Part shown: positions 26,156 to 34,962 of the stretch, piece by piece
How positions within the stretch are numbered: the stretch's first letter is position 1
Layout: every line of letters starts with the position of its first letter
DNA from: Muribaculaceae bacterium
GTDB lineage: Bacteria > Bacteroidota > Bacteroidia > Bacteroidales > Muribaculaceae
Assembly (NCBI GenBank): GCA_029060285.1
Contig: JAIDUH010000101.1
Coordinates: forward strand, 1-53,677
Reading direction: 5' to 3'
Length of the DNA stretch: 53,677 nucleotides
The notes under the pieces: generated by a model
What the model saw: only the letters and a program-made list of their open reading frames with translations
Database searches by the model: none
What the model was told of the DNA's origin: nothing
Position numbers and translations under genes: made by a program

Positions 26156-26725
26156 TTAGTGCTTTTTCCTTTTTACGGAGTAGCCGAAGTGGCCGAGGAG
26201 GTCGCCGAGGGCGAAGTATTGGCCGTGGCTGTAGACGAGCATGCCGGCTTTCTCGAGCTCGAGTTTGCCGGTTTGTTCATTTATATAGCGGGAGTCGGCA
26301 CGGACGTTGAGGACATCGGCTATGAACATGTCGTGGCTGCCGAGATGAGTCACATTCTTGACACGGCATTCGATGCTAAGGGGGGATTCTTCAATGGTAG
26401 GGGATTTTACCATCTCTCCGGGGATAGGATGCAAGCCGGTTTCTTTCCACTTGTCATAATCACGGCCTGATCGGACTCCAGCCCAATCGGTGGCTCGCGC
26501 CATGTCGACAGTGGTGAGGTTGAGGGTAAATTCCATATTCTTGATAAGGAGCGCATGAGAATGGCGCTCGGGGCGGACCGATATATAACACATAGCGGGG
26601 TCGGAACAAATTGTTCCAACCCACGCTACAGTTATCATGTTCCATTCTTCCGGCGTTGCGCCACAAGTGGCGAGTACGGCCGGAAGAGGATATATAATAG
26701 TCCCTGGTCTCCAGGAAAGCTTCAT
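26156..26725 (-). CDS. flavin reductase family protein
   Basis: A 189-residue FMN-binding split-barrel protein, flavoredoxin-like. The beginning LPAVLATCGATPEEWNMITV, then SDPAMCYISVRPERHSHALL and EFTLNLTTVDMARATDW, match the pattern of the family that reduces or binds flavin. It ends with a basic KRKKH tail. Likely cytoplasmic electron transfer using NAD(P)H or a partner such as a flavodoxin; the natural partner is not visible. Its start overlaps the stop of the phosphoglucomutase gene upstream, so they share a transcript. Confidence 0.85.
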   Translation of the reverse strand: MKLSWRPGTIIYPLPAVLATCGATPEEWNMITVAWVGTICSDPAMCYISVRPERHSHALLIKNMEFTLNLTTVDMARATDWAGVRSGRDYDKWKETGLHPIPGEMVKSPTIEESPLSIECRVKNVTHLGSHDMFIADVLNVRADSRYINEQTGKLELEKAGMLVYSHGQYFALGDLLGHFGYSVKRKKH

Positions 26726-28470
26726 ACGTTGAGGTCTTTTAGGACTTGGTCGATGTGGGCGTCGGCTTTCTTTACGACTTCCTCATATTGATCCTTATCT
26801 TTATAGTCTTCGCGGACTTCTACGTAGAACTTGATCTTCGGTTCTGTGCCTGAAGGACGGATGGAAACCTTGTCGCCTGCTTCTGTGAAGAACTGGAGCA
26901 CGTTGCTTGTAGTCGGCATATCCATCTTTGTGAGCTCACCGGTCTTGAGGTTCTTGCAGTTGAGGTCGAGATAGTCTTTCACCAATACCACGTCGCTTCC
27001 GGCAATCTGCTTTGGAGGATTCTCGCGGAAATTCTTCATCATCGCAACGATCTCCTCTGCCCCACTCTTTCCGGGACGGACTACGCTTACGCCACGCTCG
27101 CGGCTGAAGCCGATCTCGAAGTAGATTTCCTTAAGAAGCTCGTAGAGGTCCATGCCCTTGTCAGCAGCCCAAGCTGCGATCTCGCACATGAGAGGCACTG
27201 CGGAGATGGAATCCTTGTCGCGTACGAATGTCTCAGCAAGGAAACCGTAGCTTTCTTCGCCGCCGCCGATGTAGCGACCTGTACCCTCTTGCTCACGCAT
27301 TACGTTGGCAATCCACTTGAAGCCTGTGAACACGTCGAACATACGCACATTGTTCTTATCGGCAATACGCTTTACAGCTTCTGTAGAAACGATAGTCTTC
27401 ACTACATACTCATTGCCTTTCATGAGACCAAGCTCATTATTGCGGGTCATAAGATAATAGAGGAAGATCATAAGGATCTGGTTGCCATTGACAAGCTGGT
27501 ATTCGCCCTTGCCATCACGGACTACGAGACCTACACGGTCAGCGTCAGGATCGGAAGCAAGCACGAGGCTTGCACCTACTTCCTTAGCCTTAGCGATACC
27601 CATAGCCATAGCTTCAGGATTCTCGGGATTAGGAGAAACCACTGTCGGGAAATCGCCGGACTGAACATCCTGCTCAGGAACATGGATCACATTTTCGAAG
27701 CCCCACATCTTGAGGGAATCATACATAAGCATGGAGCCTGTGCCATGGATCGGGGTATAGACGATCTTCATGTCGGCGTGACGCTTGTCGGCTTCAGGCG
27801 ACAGAGAAAGAGCGTGGATTTCCTTCAAGTAGGGTTCGTCGACATCCTTGCCGATGATCTGGATAAGATCTTTGTTTGGAGTGAACTTGATCTGATCTAC
27901 TGAGGTGATCTTATTAACATATGCGATGGTCTCGACATCATGAGGGGCGATCATCTGGGCGCCATCACTCCAATAAGCCTTGTAGCCGTTGTATTCCTTG
28001 GGATTGTGGCTTGCAGTCACCATAACTCCGCTCTGGCATCCGAGGTGACGGATAGCGTAGCTTACTTCCGGAGTAGGACGGCAAGCGTCGAAAAGATATA
28101 CCTTGATACCGTTGGCAGAGAAAATGTCGGCTGCGAGTTCTGCAAACTTGCGTGAGTTGTTGCGGACGTCATGACCGATGGCAACAGAAATCTGAGGGAG
28201 ATCCTTAAAGCAATCCTTCAGATAGTTGGCAAGACCTTGGGTAGCCATGCCGACAGTGTATATGTTCATGCGGTTGGTGCCGGGACCCATGATGCCACGG
28301 AGACCACCCGTACCGAATTCGAGATCCTTATAGAAAGCCTCAATGAGGTCGGTTTTGTCTTCAGCGTCAAGCAGAGCCTTGACAGCTGCGCGAGTTTCTT
28401 CATCGTACTGAGGGCCGAGCCACTGTTCGGCTTTTGCCTTCACTTGATTCAACAATTCTTCGTTGTTCAT
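26722..28470 (-). CDS. phospho-sugar mutase (phosphoglucomutase/phosphomannomutase)
   Basis: A 582-residue alpha-D-phosphohexomutase, probably converting glucose-1-phosphate and glucose-6-phosphate (PgcA-like). The catalytic phosphoserine loop is VMVTASHNPKEYNGYKAYW near residue 140. The metal loop is ASDPDADRVG, the sugar-binding loop GGGEESYGF, and the phosphate loop RPSGTEPKIKFY. The FGTGGLRGIMGPGTNRMN start is typical of the long bacterial form. It could supply glucose-1-phosphate for RfbA. It has its own promoter divergent from yicC and is followed by the flavin reductase gene. Confidence 0.95.
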   Translation of the reverse strand: MNNEELLNQVKAKAEQWLGPQYDEETRAAVKALLDAEDKTDLIEAFYKDLEFGTGGLRGIMGPGTNRMNIYTVGMATQGLANYLKDCFKDLPQISVAIGHDVRNNSRKFAELAADIFSANGIKVYLFDACRPTPEVSYAIRHLGCQSGVMVTASHNPKEYNGYKAYWSDGAQMIAPHDVETIAYVNKITSVDQIKFTPNKDLIQIIGKDVDEPYLKEIHALSLSPEADKRHADMKIVYTPIHGTGSMLMYDSLKMWGFENVIHVPEQDVQSGDFPTVVSPNPENPEAMAMGIAKAKEVGASLVLASDPDADRVGLVVRDGKGEYQLVNGNQILMIFLYYLMTRNNELGLMKGNEYVVKTIVSTEAVKRIADKNNVRMFDVFTGFKWIANVMREQEGTGRYIGGGEESYGFLAETFVRDKDSISAVPLMCEIAAWAADKGMDLYELLKEIYFEIGFSRERGVSVVRPGKSGAEEIVAMMKNFRENPPKQIAGSDVVLVKDYLDLNCKNLKTGELTKMDMPTTSNVLQFFTEAGDKVSIRPSGTEPKIKFYVEVREDYKDKDQYEEVVKKADAHIDQVLKDLNV

Positions 28471-28544
28471 ATTCTGGGTTATATTTTAAGTTAATGCGTT
28501 TTGCGTTATGCGGGGTGCGTTATGCTTCCTTTATAAATTAAACG

Positions 28545-28575
28545 CAAATATAGCGATTTTGGATGATAACGGCAA
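28545..28575 (-). promoter_or_regulatory. promoter of the phosphoglucomutase gene
   Basis: Reading the minus strand, TTG (rc of 28573-28575), a 20-base spacer and TATATTTG (rc of 28545-28552). It is divergent from the yicC promoter beside it. Confidence 0.75.
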
Positions 28576-28592
28576 GAGAAATTTAAATAATA

Positions 28593-28624
28593 TTTGCCTT
28601 TATGGTAATAATTCGTTAACTTTG
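28593..28624 (+). promoter_or_regulatory. promoter of yicC
   Basis: TTTG at 28593-28596, a 20-base spacer and TAACTTTG at 28617-28624. The expected start of transcription near 28632 gives a leader of about 90 bases containing a CGTTTTGCGTTTTGCGTTTT repeat. Confidence 0.75.
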
Positions 28625-28723
28625 CATAATGAAACAGAGTTTGAGGACGTTTTGCGTTTTGCGTTTTACGTTTTTCGAATGAACTTCACGGCATATATTA
28701 CCCAGAAAAACTATAAATCGGCC

Positions 28724-29611
28724 ATGATATACTCAATGACGGGTTTCGGACGCGGCACGGCGACAGCTCCGACGAAGAAAATAACAATAGAAATAAAGAG
28801 CCTCAACTCCAAGCAACTGGATCTCAGCATGAGAGTGCCGGGATATTTCAGAGAACTTGAGGTGGAGGTGCGCAACACTCTGCTGAAGAAGCTTGAGCGC
28901 GGAAAGGTGGATCTTTCGGTGATGGTGGAGAACACGGCTCCGGAGGCTCCAGCCAGTGTCAATACAGAAGTGTTGAGTGCTTACAAAAACCAGATAGAAG
29001 TAGCTTCAGAACAACTTGGCGTCAGGGTCCCTGAGGATTGGTTTTCAATCTTGATGAGGATGCCGGAATCGGTGAAGACCCAGCTCCAGGCACTTGATGA
29101 ATCAGATATCAAGGCATTCAGGGACGCATGTAGCGAGGCAGCCCGGAAACTGACAGACTTCAGGGAGACCGAGGGAAGGAAACTCTACACTTTTTTTCAG
29201 GAAAAGACTGCAAACATCGCATCGCTTCTTGAGAAAGTGGAACCATTTGAAAAGGATAGGGTCGTCAAGATAAGAGAACGGCTTGAGACCCAGCTTTCTC
29301 GCCTCAATACCATTGAATATGACAAGGGACGACTGGAGCAGGAACTGATCTTTTATATTGAGAAACTTGACGTGACGGAAGAAAAGCTTCGCCTTCGCAG
29401 CCATATAAATTATTTCCTCGAGACCATGGGAGCACCGGATGAAAAGCCAGCTTCCGGACAAGGGAAGAAGCTTGGGTTCATAGCCCAGGAGATGGGCAGA
29501 GAAATCAACACGCTCGGATCGAAATCGAATGATGCCGAGATGCAGAAGATTGTAGTCATGATGAAAGATGAACTCGAGCAGATTAAGGAGCAGGTGCTGA
29601 ATGTTCTTTAA
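28724..29611 (+). CDS. yicC: YicC/YloC family endoribonuclease
   Basis: A 295-residue protein. I chose ATG 28724, because the family begins MIYSMTGFGRG; the frame extends upstream to 28508, but that part lies in and before the promoter. The N-terminal domain has EIKSLNSKQLDLSMRVPGYF, and the C-terminal DUF1732 region ends LGSKSNDAEMQKIVVMMKDE. Characterised members are stress-linked endoribonucleases. Length matches the family. It is followed by gmk after an AT-rich gap, a pairing common in bacteria. Confidence 0.93.
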   Translation: MIYSMTGFGRGTATAPTKKITIEIKSLNSKQLDLSMRVPGYFRELEVEVRNTLLKKLERGKVDLSVMVENTAPEAPASVNTEVLSAYKNQIEVASEQLGVRVPEDWFSILMRMPESVKTQLQALDESDIKAFRDACSEAARKLTDFRETEGRKLYTFFQEKTANIASLLEKVEPFEKDRVVKIRERLETQLSRLNTIEYDKGRLEQELIFYIEKLDVTEEKLRLRSHINYFLETMGAPDEKPASGQGKKLGFIAQEMGREINTLGSKSNDAEMQKIVVMMKDELEQIKEQVLNVL

Positions 29612-29695
29612 TTTTGAATTTTGAATTTAGAATTATTCTTTAATAATTTAGAATTTGAATTTAGAATTATACTTTAATTTTGAATTTAGTTTTTT
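29612..29695. repeat. AT-rich GAATTT microsatellite
   Basis: Repeated TTTAGAATT and TTTTGAATTT blocks fill the gap between yicC and gmk. Similar blocks occur at 36660-36695 and 49450-49500, always between genes. Confidence 0.6.
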
Positions 29696-29698
29696 CTG

Positions 29699-30262
29699 AT
29701 GAAGAAAGGGAAGATAATAGTGCTTTCGGCGCCCAGCGGGACAGGAAAGTCATCAATAATAAAAAAACTGCTTGATTATCCTGAGCTTAATTTGGGATTC
29801 TCAGTGTCGGCTACATCACGTGCGCCACGCGGTGCGGAACAGCATGGAGTGGAATATTATTTCATCACTCATGAGGAATTCAAGAAAAAGGCTGATGCCG
29901 GAGATTTCGTCGAGTGGGAGGAAGTGTATCCTGGCACTTGCTACGGGACGCTCAAAAGTGAGGTGCAACGAGTGACAGAAGCAGGGAAAAACCTCATCAT
30001 GGACATTGACGTAAAAGGGGGACTAAATGTGAAGAGATGCTTCGGAGAGCAGGCCATCACAATCTTCATTCTTCCACCGAGCAAGGAAGAGCTCGAAAGA
30101 AGGCTGAGAGGGAGAGGCACTGATGCAGAAGAAGTGATCAGGAAAAGACTCGATAAAGCTGATTTTGAGCTTAGCTTTGCTCCGGAATTTGATATCAGAG
30201 TGGTAAATGATGATCTGGAGAGAGCTGTCGAGGAAGTACGGGGGGTAATTCATGGGGCGTAG
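29699..30262 (+). CDS. gmk: guanylate kinase
   Basis: A 187-residue enzyme phosphorylating GMP to GDP. The P-loop is LSAPSGTGKSSIIKKLL at residues 8-24. The GMP-binding part has SATSRAPRGAEQHGVEYYFI and FVEWEEVYPGTCYGT, and the lid region RRLRGRGTDAEEVIRKRLD. Length is slightly short of many bacterial forms but complete. It is followed by a bidirectional terminator facing the Wzc gene. Confidence 0.97.
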   Translation: MKKGKIIVLSAPSGTGKSSIIKKLLDYPELNLGFSVSATSRAPRGAEQHGVEYYFITHEEFKKKADAGDFVEWEEVYPGTCYGTLKSEVQRVTEAGKNLIMDIDVKGGLNVKRCFGEQAITIFILPPSKEELERRLRGRGTDAEEVIRKRLDKADFELSFAPEFDIRVVNDDLERAVEEVRGVIHGA

Positions 30263-30291
30263 TGCCTGGAGCGTTAGGCGTTAGGCGTAAT

Positions 30292-30321
30292 AAAAAAGCA
30301 TCGCAAAAGCGATGCTTTTTT
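30292..30321. terminator. bidirectional terminator
   Basis: AAAAAAGCATCGC AAAA GCGATGCTTTTTT is a perfect stem with A- and T-runs on both sides. It sits between convergent gmk and the Wzc-type kinase gene and can serve both. Confidence 0.93.
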
Positions 30322-30336
30322 ATTTGCCTTGAATCT

Positions 30337-32721
30337 TTATTCCGATTGGGCGTAATAGCCTTTGCTTGAACCATAACCACCATAGCCACCGTAGCTGCCA
30401 CCGGAATCTGTACCGTTGAGGAGAAGACACATATTATTGTATTCTTTGCTGCGGTAGACGTTTTCAAGCTCTGAGAGAAGTCCTCTTTCGAAGAGACCTG
30501 CACGGAGCACGAATATGGTGTTGGTGCAGACCGTGCTGAAGATGCGACCATCGGCAATCATCTGGATTGGAGGACAGTCAATGAAAATCACATCGTATTC
30601 CTGACGCAACTTCTCTATCATAGGCCTAAGGCGTCCATTCTCGAGAAGCTCAGTCGGATTTGGAGGAGTCTTGCCACCGGGAAGAACGTCAAGATTTTGC
30701 TGAAGCTGACCCTTGACTATGACATCATTTACATCAGCCACCTTGCCAAGGAGACATTGGGCAAGACCTTTCTCCGGATTACTAACGAAAACAGAAGAAG
30801 AGTTTCGACGCATGTCGCCATCAATCACCAGCACTTTCTTACCACGAATAGCAAGCGACATAGCAAGATTGATTGCTATAAAGCTCTTTCCGGAACCGGG
30901 ATTGAAGCTTGTCAGCATGACTACAGGACATTTTTCCTCGCCATCGAGCATAAAGTTGAGGTTAGTACGCACAACGCGGTAAGCCTCATTGACGACATTC
31001 CTGTTACCCTGGCTGACAACCACCATATGATCCTTATCGTCGTATTTCTTAGGATTGACTTTGGGAATTTCGCCAAGGAACGGAATGCTAAGCCCCCTGA
31101 GATCATTCTTATCACGAACCTTGGTATTTGAAACTTCACGCACATAAATTGTGCCGATAGGAAAACCGAGTCCCAAAATAAATGCAATCATAAGGATTGA
31201 CATGGAATTTGGGGATGAAGGTTTCGAATCACCGTGAGGGCGTGCAATGATTCGGGTATTATAAGGAGTAAATGCCTGGTTGAGCTGATTCTCTTCCTTC
31301 TTCTGAAGAAGATAGAGATATAACTGCTCCTTCACTTTCTGCTGGCGCTCCACGCTAAGGAGATAGCGAGCCTGCTCAGGATTGGAAGCCAGATTCTTCT
31401 TAAATGAGAGTCTTTCCTTATTGACGTTTGCCATCTCTTGGGAAAGCATCTTGACCTGATTGTCAAGAGAAATCAGCACGGCATTTTTGGAAGCTTCAAT
31501 CTGGGAATCCAATGACTTGACGAGAGGGTTATTCTCGGAAGAGCCCTCAACGACGGAATTACGATTGAGCACCAGATTATTGTGGTTGGCAATCTGCTCA
31601 CCAAGCACCTGACTTTTCAAACCGAGATTGGCAGGAAGAGTCTTCGAGGGGGTATAATTCTGCTCAATAAATTCCTTAAGATAGCGCGTCATCTGCATCT
31701 GATTATTGAGTTCCATCATTGCATTACGCGCATTTTGCTCCTCAGTAAGATTAATGGTCGCAGTAGCAATGAGGTCAGGTATCTGATTTTCTGACTTGTA
31801 ATCGGATATATCAGAATCAACGTCGCTAAGTTCCTTCGACAAAGAAGTGAGACGATTGTCGATGAAATCGGAAGAGGACAGCGCCACTTCGTTTTTACTT
31901 AAGATCCAATCTTCATTATAGACTTGAATAATAGTGGAGAGAACATCTTCAGCCCTAATCGGAGAACCGTCGACAACCATAAGATCGATCACCGAAGCTT
32001 CCTTACGGAGCTCGTTGACAGAGAGTTTTGTGAGCCATGCCTTTATTGCTTGCTGCAGGGATGAGCGCACAACGGAGATAGTGTAATCCTTGTCGTCATC
32101 TTCTTCCTTATCTTTACCGAAGAAAGGAGTCTTTTCGATCTTTATCTTTCCGAGAGGTGTCATGACAGACTGACCGAAAGCAATCGGGGATTTTTGCTCA
32201 AAGGAGACCTTTTTATTCTTAACCTTAAATTTGCTGAGAAAAATTTCATCATTCTCATTGATTTTGATCTTGAAACTTCCCCCTATATTTTGCGAAAGGG
32301 TTTCAAATGTCACAGCAATCGGCTGATTTGGACCGTAAAGGAGGGTCCCCCTGAGACCTTTTTTCATGTAATAGCTGGTCTGAAGACCAAGACGCTCTAT
32401 CACTTGAGCGATAAGATCCGGGGACTCGAAATATGCCATCTCGTTGTAAAGATTGTTGGTGGCATTACCAATTCCAAGGTCGGCAAACATAGAAAGAGCT
32501 GAAGAGGATCCGGAATCGGAATCTTCTTTTATTTCCACTTGAGCCTCACGAGTATAGCTAAAAGGTTTCCAAGCAAGGTAGAGCACTGCAAGTCCCAAGC
32601 AAACCATCAGGGAAAGAAGAATCCATTTCCATTGACGCAGAATAGCTGCAAAAAGCTCTCGAGGAGTCAATTTCTGCTCCGTAGAGATTGTCTTCGATGT
32701 CTTATCGATGTTGGGTTCCAT
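30337..32721 (-). CDS. Wzc-type polysaccharide tyrosine autokinase
   Basis: A 794-residue inner-membrane protein. Order: cytoplasmic N-terminus, membrane helix around residues 34-53, long periplasmic Wzz-like region with coiled-coil stretches, second helix around 510-530, then a BY-kinase domain. Walker A is NPGSGKSFIAINLAMSLA, Walker A-prime VLVIDGDMRR, Walker B IFIDCPP. The C-terminus is a tyrosine-rich tail (SYGGYGGYGSSKGYYAQSE), the usual autophosphorylation cluster. Such proteins control capsule or EPS chain length and assembly with an outer-membrane Wza channel, which is not next to it. It stands alone with its own promoter and may serve the cluster at 3050-19740. Confidence 0.93.
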   Translation of the reverse strand: MEPNIDKTSKTISTEQKLTPRELFAAILRQWKWILLSLMVCLGLAVLYLAWKPFSYTREAQVEIKEDSDSGSSSALSMFADLGIGNATNNLYNEMAYFESPDLIAQVIERLGLQTSYYMKKGLRGTLLYGPNQPIAVTFETLSQNIGGSFKIKINENDEIFLSKFKVKNKKVSFEQKSPIAFGQSVMTPLGKIKIEKTPFFGKDKEEDDDKDYTISVVRSSLQQAIKAWLTKLSVNELRKEASVIDLMVVDGSPIRAEDVLSTIIQVYNEDWILSKNEVALSSSDFIDNRLTSLSKELSDVDSDISDYKSENQIPDLIATATINLTEEQNARNAMMELNNQMQMTRYLKEFIEQNYTPSKTLPANLGLKSQVLGEQIANHNNLVLNRNSVVEGSSENNPLVKSLDSQIEASKNAVLISLDNQVKMLSQEMANVNKERLSFKKNLASNPEQARYLLSVERQQKVKEQLYLYLLQKKEENQLNQAFTPYNTRIIARPHGDSKPSSPNSMSILMIAFILGLGFPIGTIYVREVSNTKVRDKNDLRGLSIPFLGEIPKVNPKKYDDKDHMVVVSQGNRNVVNEAYRVVRTNLNFMLDGEEKCPVVMLTSFNPGSGKSFIAINLAMSLAIRGKKVLVIDGDMRRNSSSVFVSNPEKGLAQCLLGKVADVNDVIVKGQLQQNLDVLPGGKTPPNPTELLENGRLRPMIEKLRQEYDVIFIDCPPIQMIADGRIFSTVCTNTIFVLRAGLFERGLLSELENVYRSKEYNNMCLLLNGTDSGGSYGGYGGYGSSKGYYAQSE

Positions 32722-32801
32722 ATATAAATTTCTTATACTAACAAAGTTTTATCACTTATAGATATTAACCGATAACTCTATAACATAACGTAAAAGTGAG
32801 A

Positions 32802-32834
32802 ATTTAAGTATGCAGAAAGGAGGCATACTTAAAT
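32802..32834 (-). promoter_or_regulatory. 12-bp inverted repeat at the Wzc transcript start
   Basis: ATTTAAGTATGC and GCATACTTAAAT are perfect reverse complements around a 9-base loop. Given the -7 element at 32841-32848, transcription should begin near 32833, so the repeat would form a hairpin at the very 5' end of the mRNA or an operator at +1. Confidence 0.65.
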
Positions 32835-32840
32835 ATTTTA

Positions 32841-32872
32841 CAAAATTAGTAAAAAAAATTGAAATTTGCAAA
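32841..32872 (-). promoter_or_regulatory. promoter of the Wzc-type kinase gene
   Basis: On the minus strand TTTG (rc of 32869-32872), a 20-base spacer and TAATTTTG (rc of 32841-32848). The leader to the ATG is about 110 bases. Confidence 0.75.
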
Positions 32873-32883
32873 GGGGGATGGGG

Positions 32884-33300
32884 TCAGTATTGGCGGGAGG
32901 AGAGATAGTCGTTGAGGATTATTGTGGCGGCTATTTCATCTACGAGCTCTTTGTCGCGGCGAGCCATACGCCGGAGGCCACCGTCGATCATCGCACGGTG
33001 GGCGAGTGTAGACGTGAATCGCTCGTCGTAACGCTCCACTGTCATATCTGGCATCTCTCGATGAAGATGCTTTAGGAAAGGCTCTATGTAGCGGCTGCTT
33101 TCTGATGGCGACCCATCCATTTGCTTAGGAAGGCCTACAATAATCTTATCTACAGATTCTTTGCTGCAGTAGTCTTTTAGGAAAGACATAAGGTCGCATG
33201 CGCGGACGGTCGTCAGACCGTTTGCACATATCTGAAGAGTATCCGTCACGGCTATTCCGCAACGCTTTCTTCCGTAGTCGATGGCGAGAAGTCTACCCAC
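32884..33300 (-). CDS. ruvX: RuvX/YqgF family putative Holliday junction resolvase
   Basis: A 138-residue RNase H-fold protein. Landmarks: LLAIDYGRKRCGIAVTD with the first catalytic aspartate, IIVGLPKQMDGSPSES, YDERFTSTLAHRAM with the glutamate, and KELVDEIAATIILNDYL with the last aspartate. Known roles are 16S rRNA end processing and possibly junction resolution. The start is GTG at 33298-33300; no better ATG lies upstream. An AACGATT tandem repeat precedes it. Confidence 0.93.
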   Translation of the reverse strand: MGRLLAIDYGRKRCGIAVTDTLQICANGLTTVRACDLMSFLKDYCSKESVDKIIVGLPKQMDGSPSESSRYIEPFLKHLHREMPDMTVERYDERFTSTLAHRAMIDGGLRRMARRDKELVDEIAATIILNDYLSSRQY

Positions 33301-33340
33301 GATTTTAACGATTAACGATTAACTGGCTGTAAAAGAGAAG

Positions 33341-33370
33341 GCCCACACTCCCTTTGAGAGGGTGTGGGTC
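33341..33370 (-). terminator. terminator of the rubrerythrin gene
   Basis: GACCCACACCCTCTC AAA GGGAGTGTGGGC in the minus-strand RNA makes a strong stem, followed by CTTCTCTTTT. It is about 30 bases after the rubrerythrin stop. Confidence 0.7.
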
Positions 33371-33398
33371 TTGGGAATAATTTTTTTGATTTCAATGG

Positions 33399-33956
33399 TT
33401 ATTTCTTGTTAGCGAAGAAACGCTGGTAGAGACCATAGAAGCCCTGACCGTGGCGAGCTTCGTCTTTTGCCATCTCATGAACGGTGTCGTGGATAGCATC
33501 AAGATTTGCTGCCTTAGCATTCTTGGCTATTCTCATCTTGTCTTCATTTGCGCCTGCCTCAGCGTGCATACGCTTTTCGAGGTTGGTCTTGGTGTCCCAA
33601 ACCATATCACCAAGGAGTTCGGCAAACTTAGCAGCGTGTTCAGCCTCTTCTAAAGCATAACGCTTGAAGGCATCAGCAATCTCAGGATATCCTTCACGAT
33701 CAGCCTGACGAGACATTGCAAGGTACATACCAACTTCGGTGCATTCACCCATAAAGTGGTTGTTGAGGTCCTTCTTCATTTCGTCGTCAACGTCTTTAGC
33801 TACGCCTACAACATGTTCGGTGACAAATTTGAGAAGGTCTTCTTGATTGAGTTCTTTAAATTTAGATGCTGGAGCGCCACACTGCGGGCATTTTTCAGGA
33901 GCATTCTCGCCTTCTGCAACGTAACCGCAGATAGTGCATATCCATTCTTTAGCCAT
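33399..33956 (-). CDS. reverse rubrerythrin (NADH peroxidase type)
   Basis: A 185-residue protein with the domain order of reverse rubrerythrins. A rubredoxin-like zinc/iron knuckle lies at residues 6-27 (CTICGY and CPQCGA), followed by a diiron four-helix domain with [18 protein letters not shown] and DEARHGQGF supplying the Glu and His ligands. In anaerobes these reduce hydrogen peroxide with electrons from NADH-linked carriers. The expected sites are complete. A minus-strand TATCTTTG (rc of 34030-34037) may be its -7 element, but the -33 element is poor. Confidence 0.93.
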   Translation of the reverse strand: MAKEWICTICGYVAEGENAPEKCPQCGAPASKFKELNQEDLLKFVTEHVVGVAKDVDDEMKKDLNNHFMGECTEVGMYLAMSRQADREGYPEIADAFKRYALEEAEHAAKFAELLGDMVWDTKTNLEKRMHAEAGANEDKMRIAKNAKAANLDAIHDTVHEMAKDEARHGQGFYGLYQRFFANKK

Positions 33957-34089
33957 AATTATTTCTTCAATTTTTTAGATTTAACTTCGGATTATATACT
34001 GCCGGCATCTCGTGTCGGCAAGAATAGAACAAAGATATATGGAGGATGGTTTAAATTCTTTTGAAAAAAGTTTTCTTGGCTGGTGGGGA

Positions 34090-34160
34090 TAGGGGCAGAT
34101 GGGGCTAATGAGAGTAATTGGGCTAATTGGACGAATTAGGCTAATTAGGCTAATTGGAAT
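34090..34160. repeat. CTAATTAGG-type tandem repeat
   Basis: Imperfect copies of a 9-base unit (GGGCTAATT, TAGGCTAAT) run up to the 3' end of the trmH-family gene. A similar but distinct repeat lies at 37270-37375. Confidence 0.6.
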
Positions 34161-34962
34161 TTATGGGGCGGGTGAGTTCGTAGAAAGCTATGGCGGAGGC
34201 AGCTGCGACGTTGAGAGAGTCCACGGAATGGTGCATGGGGATTTTCACTACATAGTCGGCTGAATCTATTGTGGATATAGGCAGGCCCTCCCCTTCTGTG
34301 CCCATTACAATCGCAAGCTTGGGCTCACGCTTAAGTATAGGATCGGAGATGTCGACAGAATTGTGGCGAAGAGCCATGGCTACTGACTTGAAGCCATAAC
34401 CGCGCAATTCGCCGATGCCTCCCCGAAGCCTTGTCCAAGGAATCAGAAAAACAGATCCCATCGACACCCGGATTGCCCTGCGGTTGAGGGGATCGCAAGC
34501 TGTAGGAGTCAGAAAGACCGCATCCATACCTAAAGCAGCTGCGGAGCGGAAAATGGAACCGATATTGGTGGTGTCGCTCACATCGTCGATGACCACTACC
34601 CTACCTGCATTCCTGCACAAGCTCTCCACAGAAGGGAGCGACGGGCGACGCATAGCACAGAGCACCCCGCGAGTGAGAGTGTAGCCCGTAATCGCAGCAA
34701 GCACTTCGCGACTGCCCGTATAGACAGGAACATCAGGCATCCTGGCTATGATATCAGCAGCATCCCCGCCGATGTGCCTGCGTTCACACAAAAGGGCAGT
34801 GGGCTCCACGCCGGAATCGAGAGCCACCCGAATCACTTTCGGACTTTCAGCAATGAAGATCCCCTCCTCAGGATGAAGAGAATTGCGGAGCTGAGCTTCT
34901 GTCAGCCCCGCAAATACCTTAATCCGAGGATCGCAGGAAGATGCAATCTCAATAGGAGTCAT
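34150..34962 (-). CDS. TrmH/SpoU family RNA 2'-O-methyltransferase
   Basis: A 270-residue SPOUT methyltransferase. The N-terminal substrate-binding part (HPEEGIFIAESPKVIRVAL) is followed by the knotted catalytic domain: VIDDVSDTTNIGSIFRSAAA with the catalytic Asn/Arg region, then AIVMGTEGEGLP, and IPMHHSVDSLNVAAASAIAF as the SAM-binding knot. It probably methylates a ribose in tRNA or rRNA; the target cannot be read. Start ATG 34962 overlaps the ettA stop as TGATG; a GTG one codon upstream is also possible. It is the last gene of def-ettA-trmH. Confidence 0.92.
   Translation of the reverse strand: MTPIEIASSCDPRIKVFAGLTEAQLRNSLHPEEGIFIAESPKVIRVALDSGVEPTALLCERRHIGGDAADIIARMPDVPVYTGSREVLAAITGYTLTRGVLCAMRRPSLPSVESLCRNAGRVVVIDDVSDTTNIGSIFRSAAALGMDAVFLTPTACDPLNRRAIRVSMGSVFLIPWTRLRGGIGELRGYGFKSVAMALRHNSVDISDPILKREPKLAIVMGTEGEGLPISTIDSADYVVKIPMHHSVDSLNVAAASAIAFYELTRPINSN

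Noticed and set aside
33301-33320. CRISPR-like repeat (AACGATT units), also at 46582-46610
   Set aside because: Units of 7-8 bases with no spacers; simple microsatellite, and no cas genes are present.
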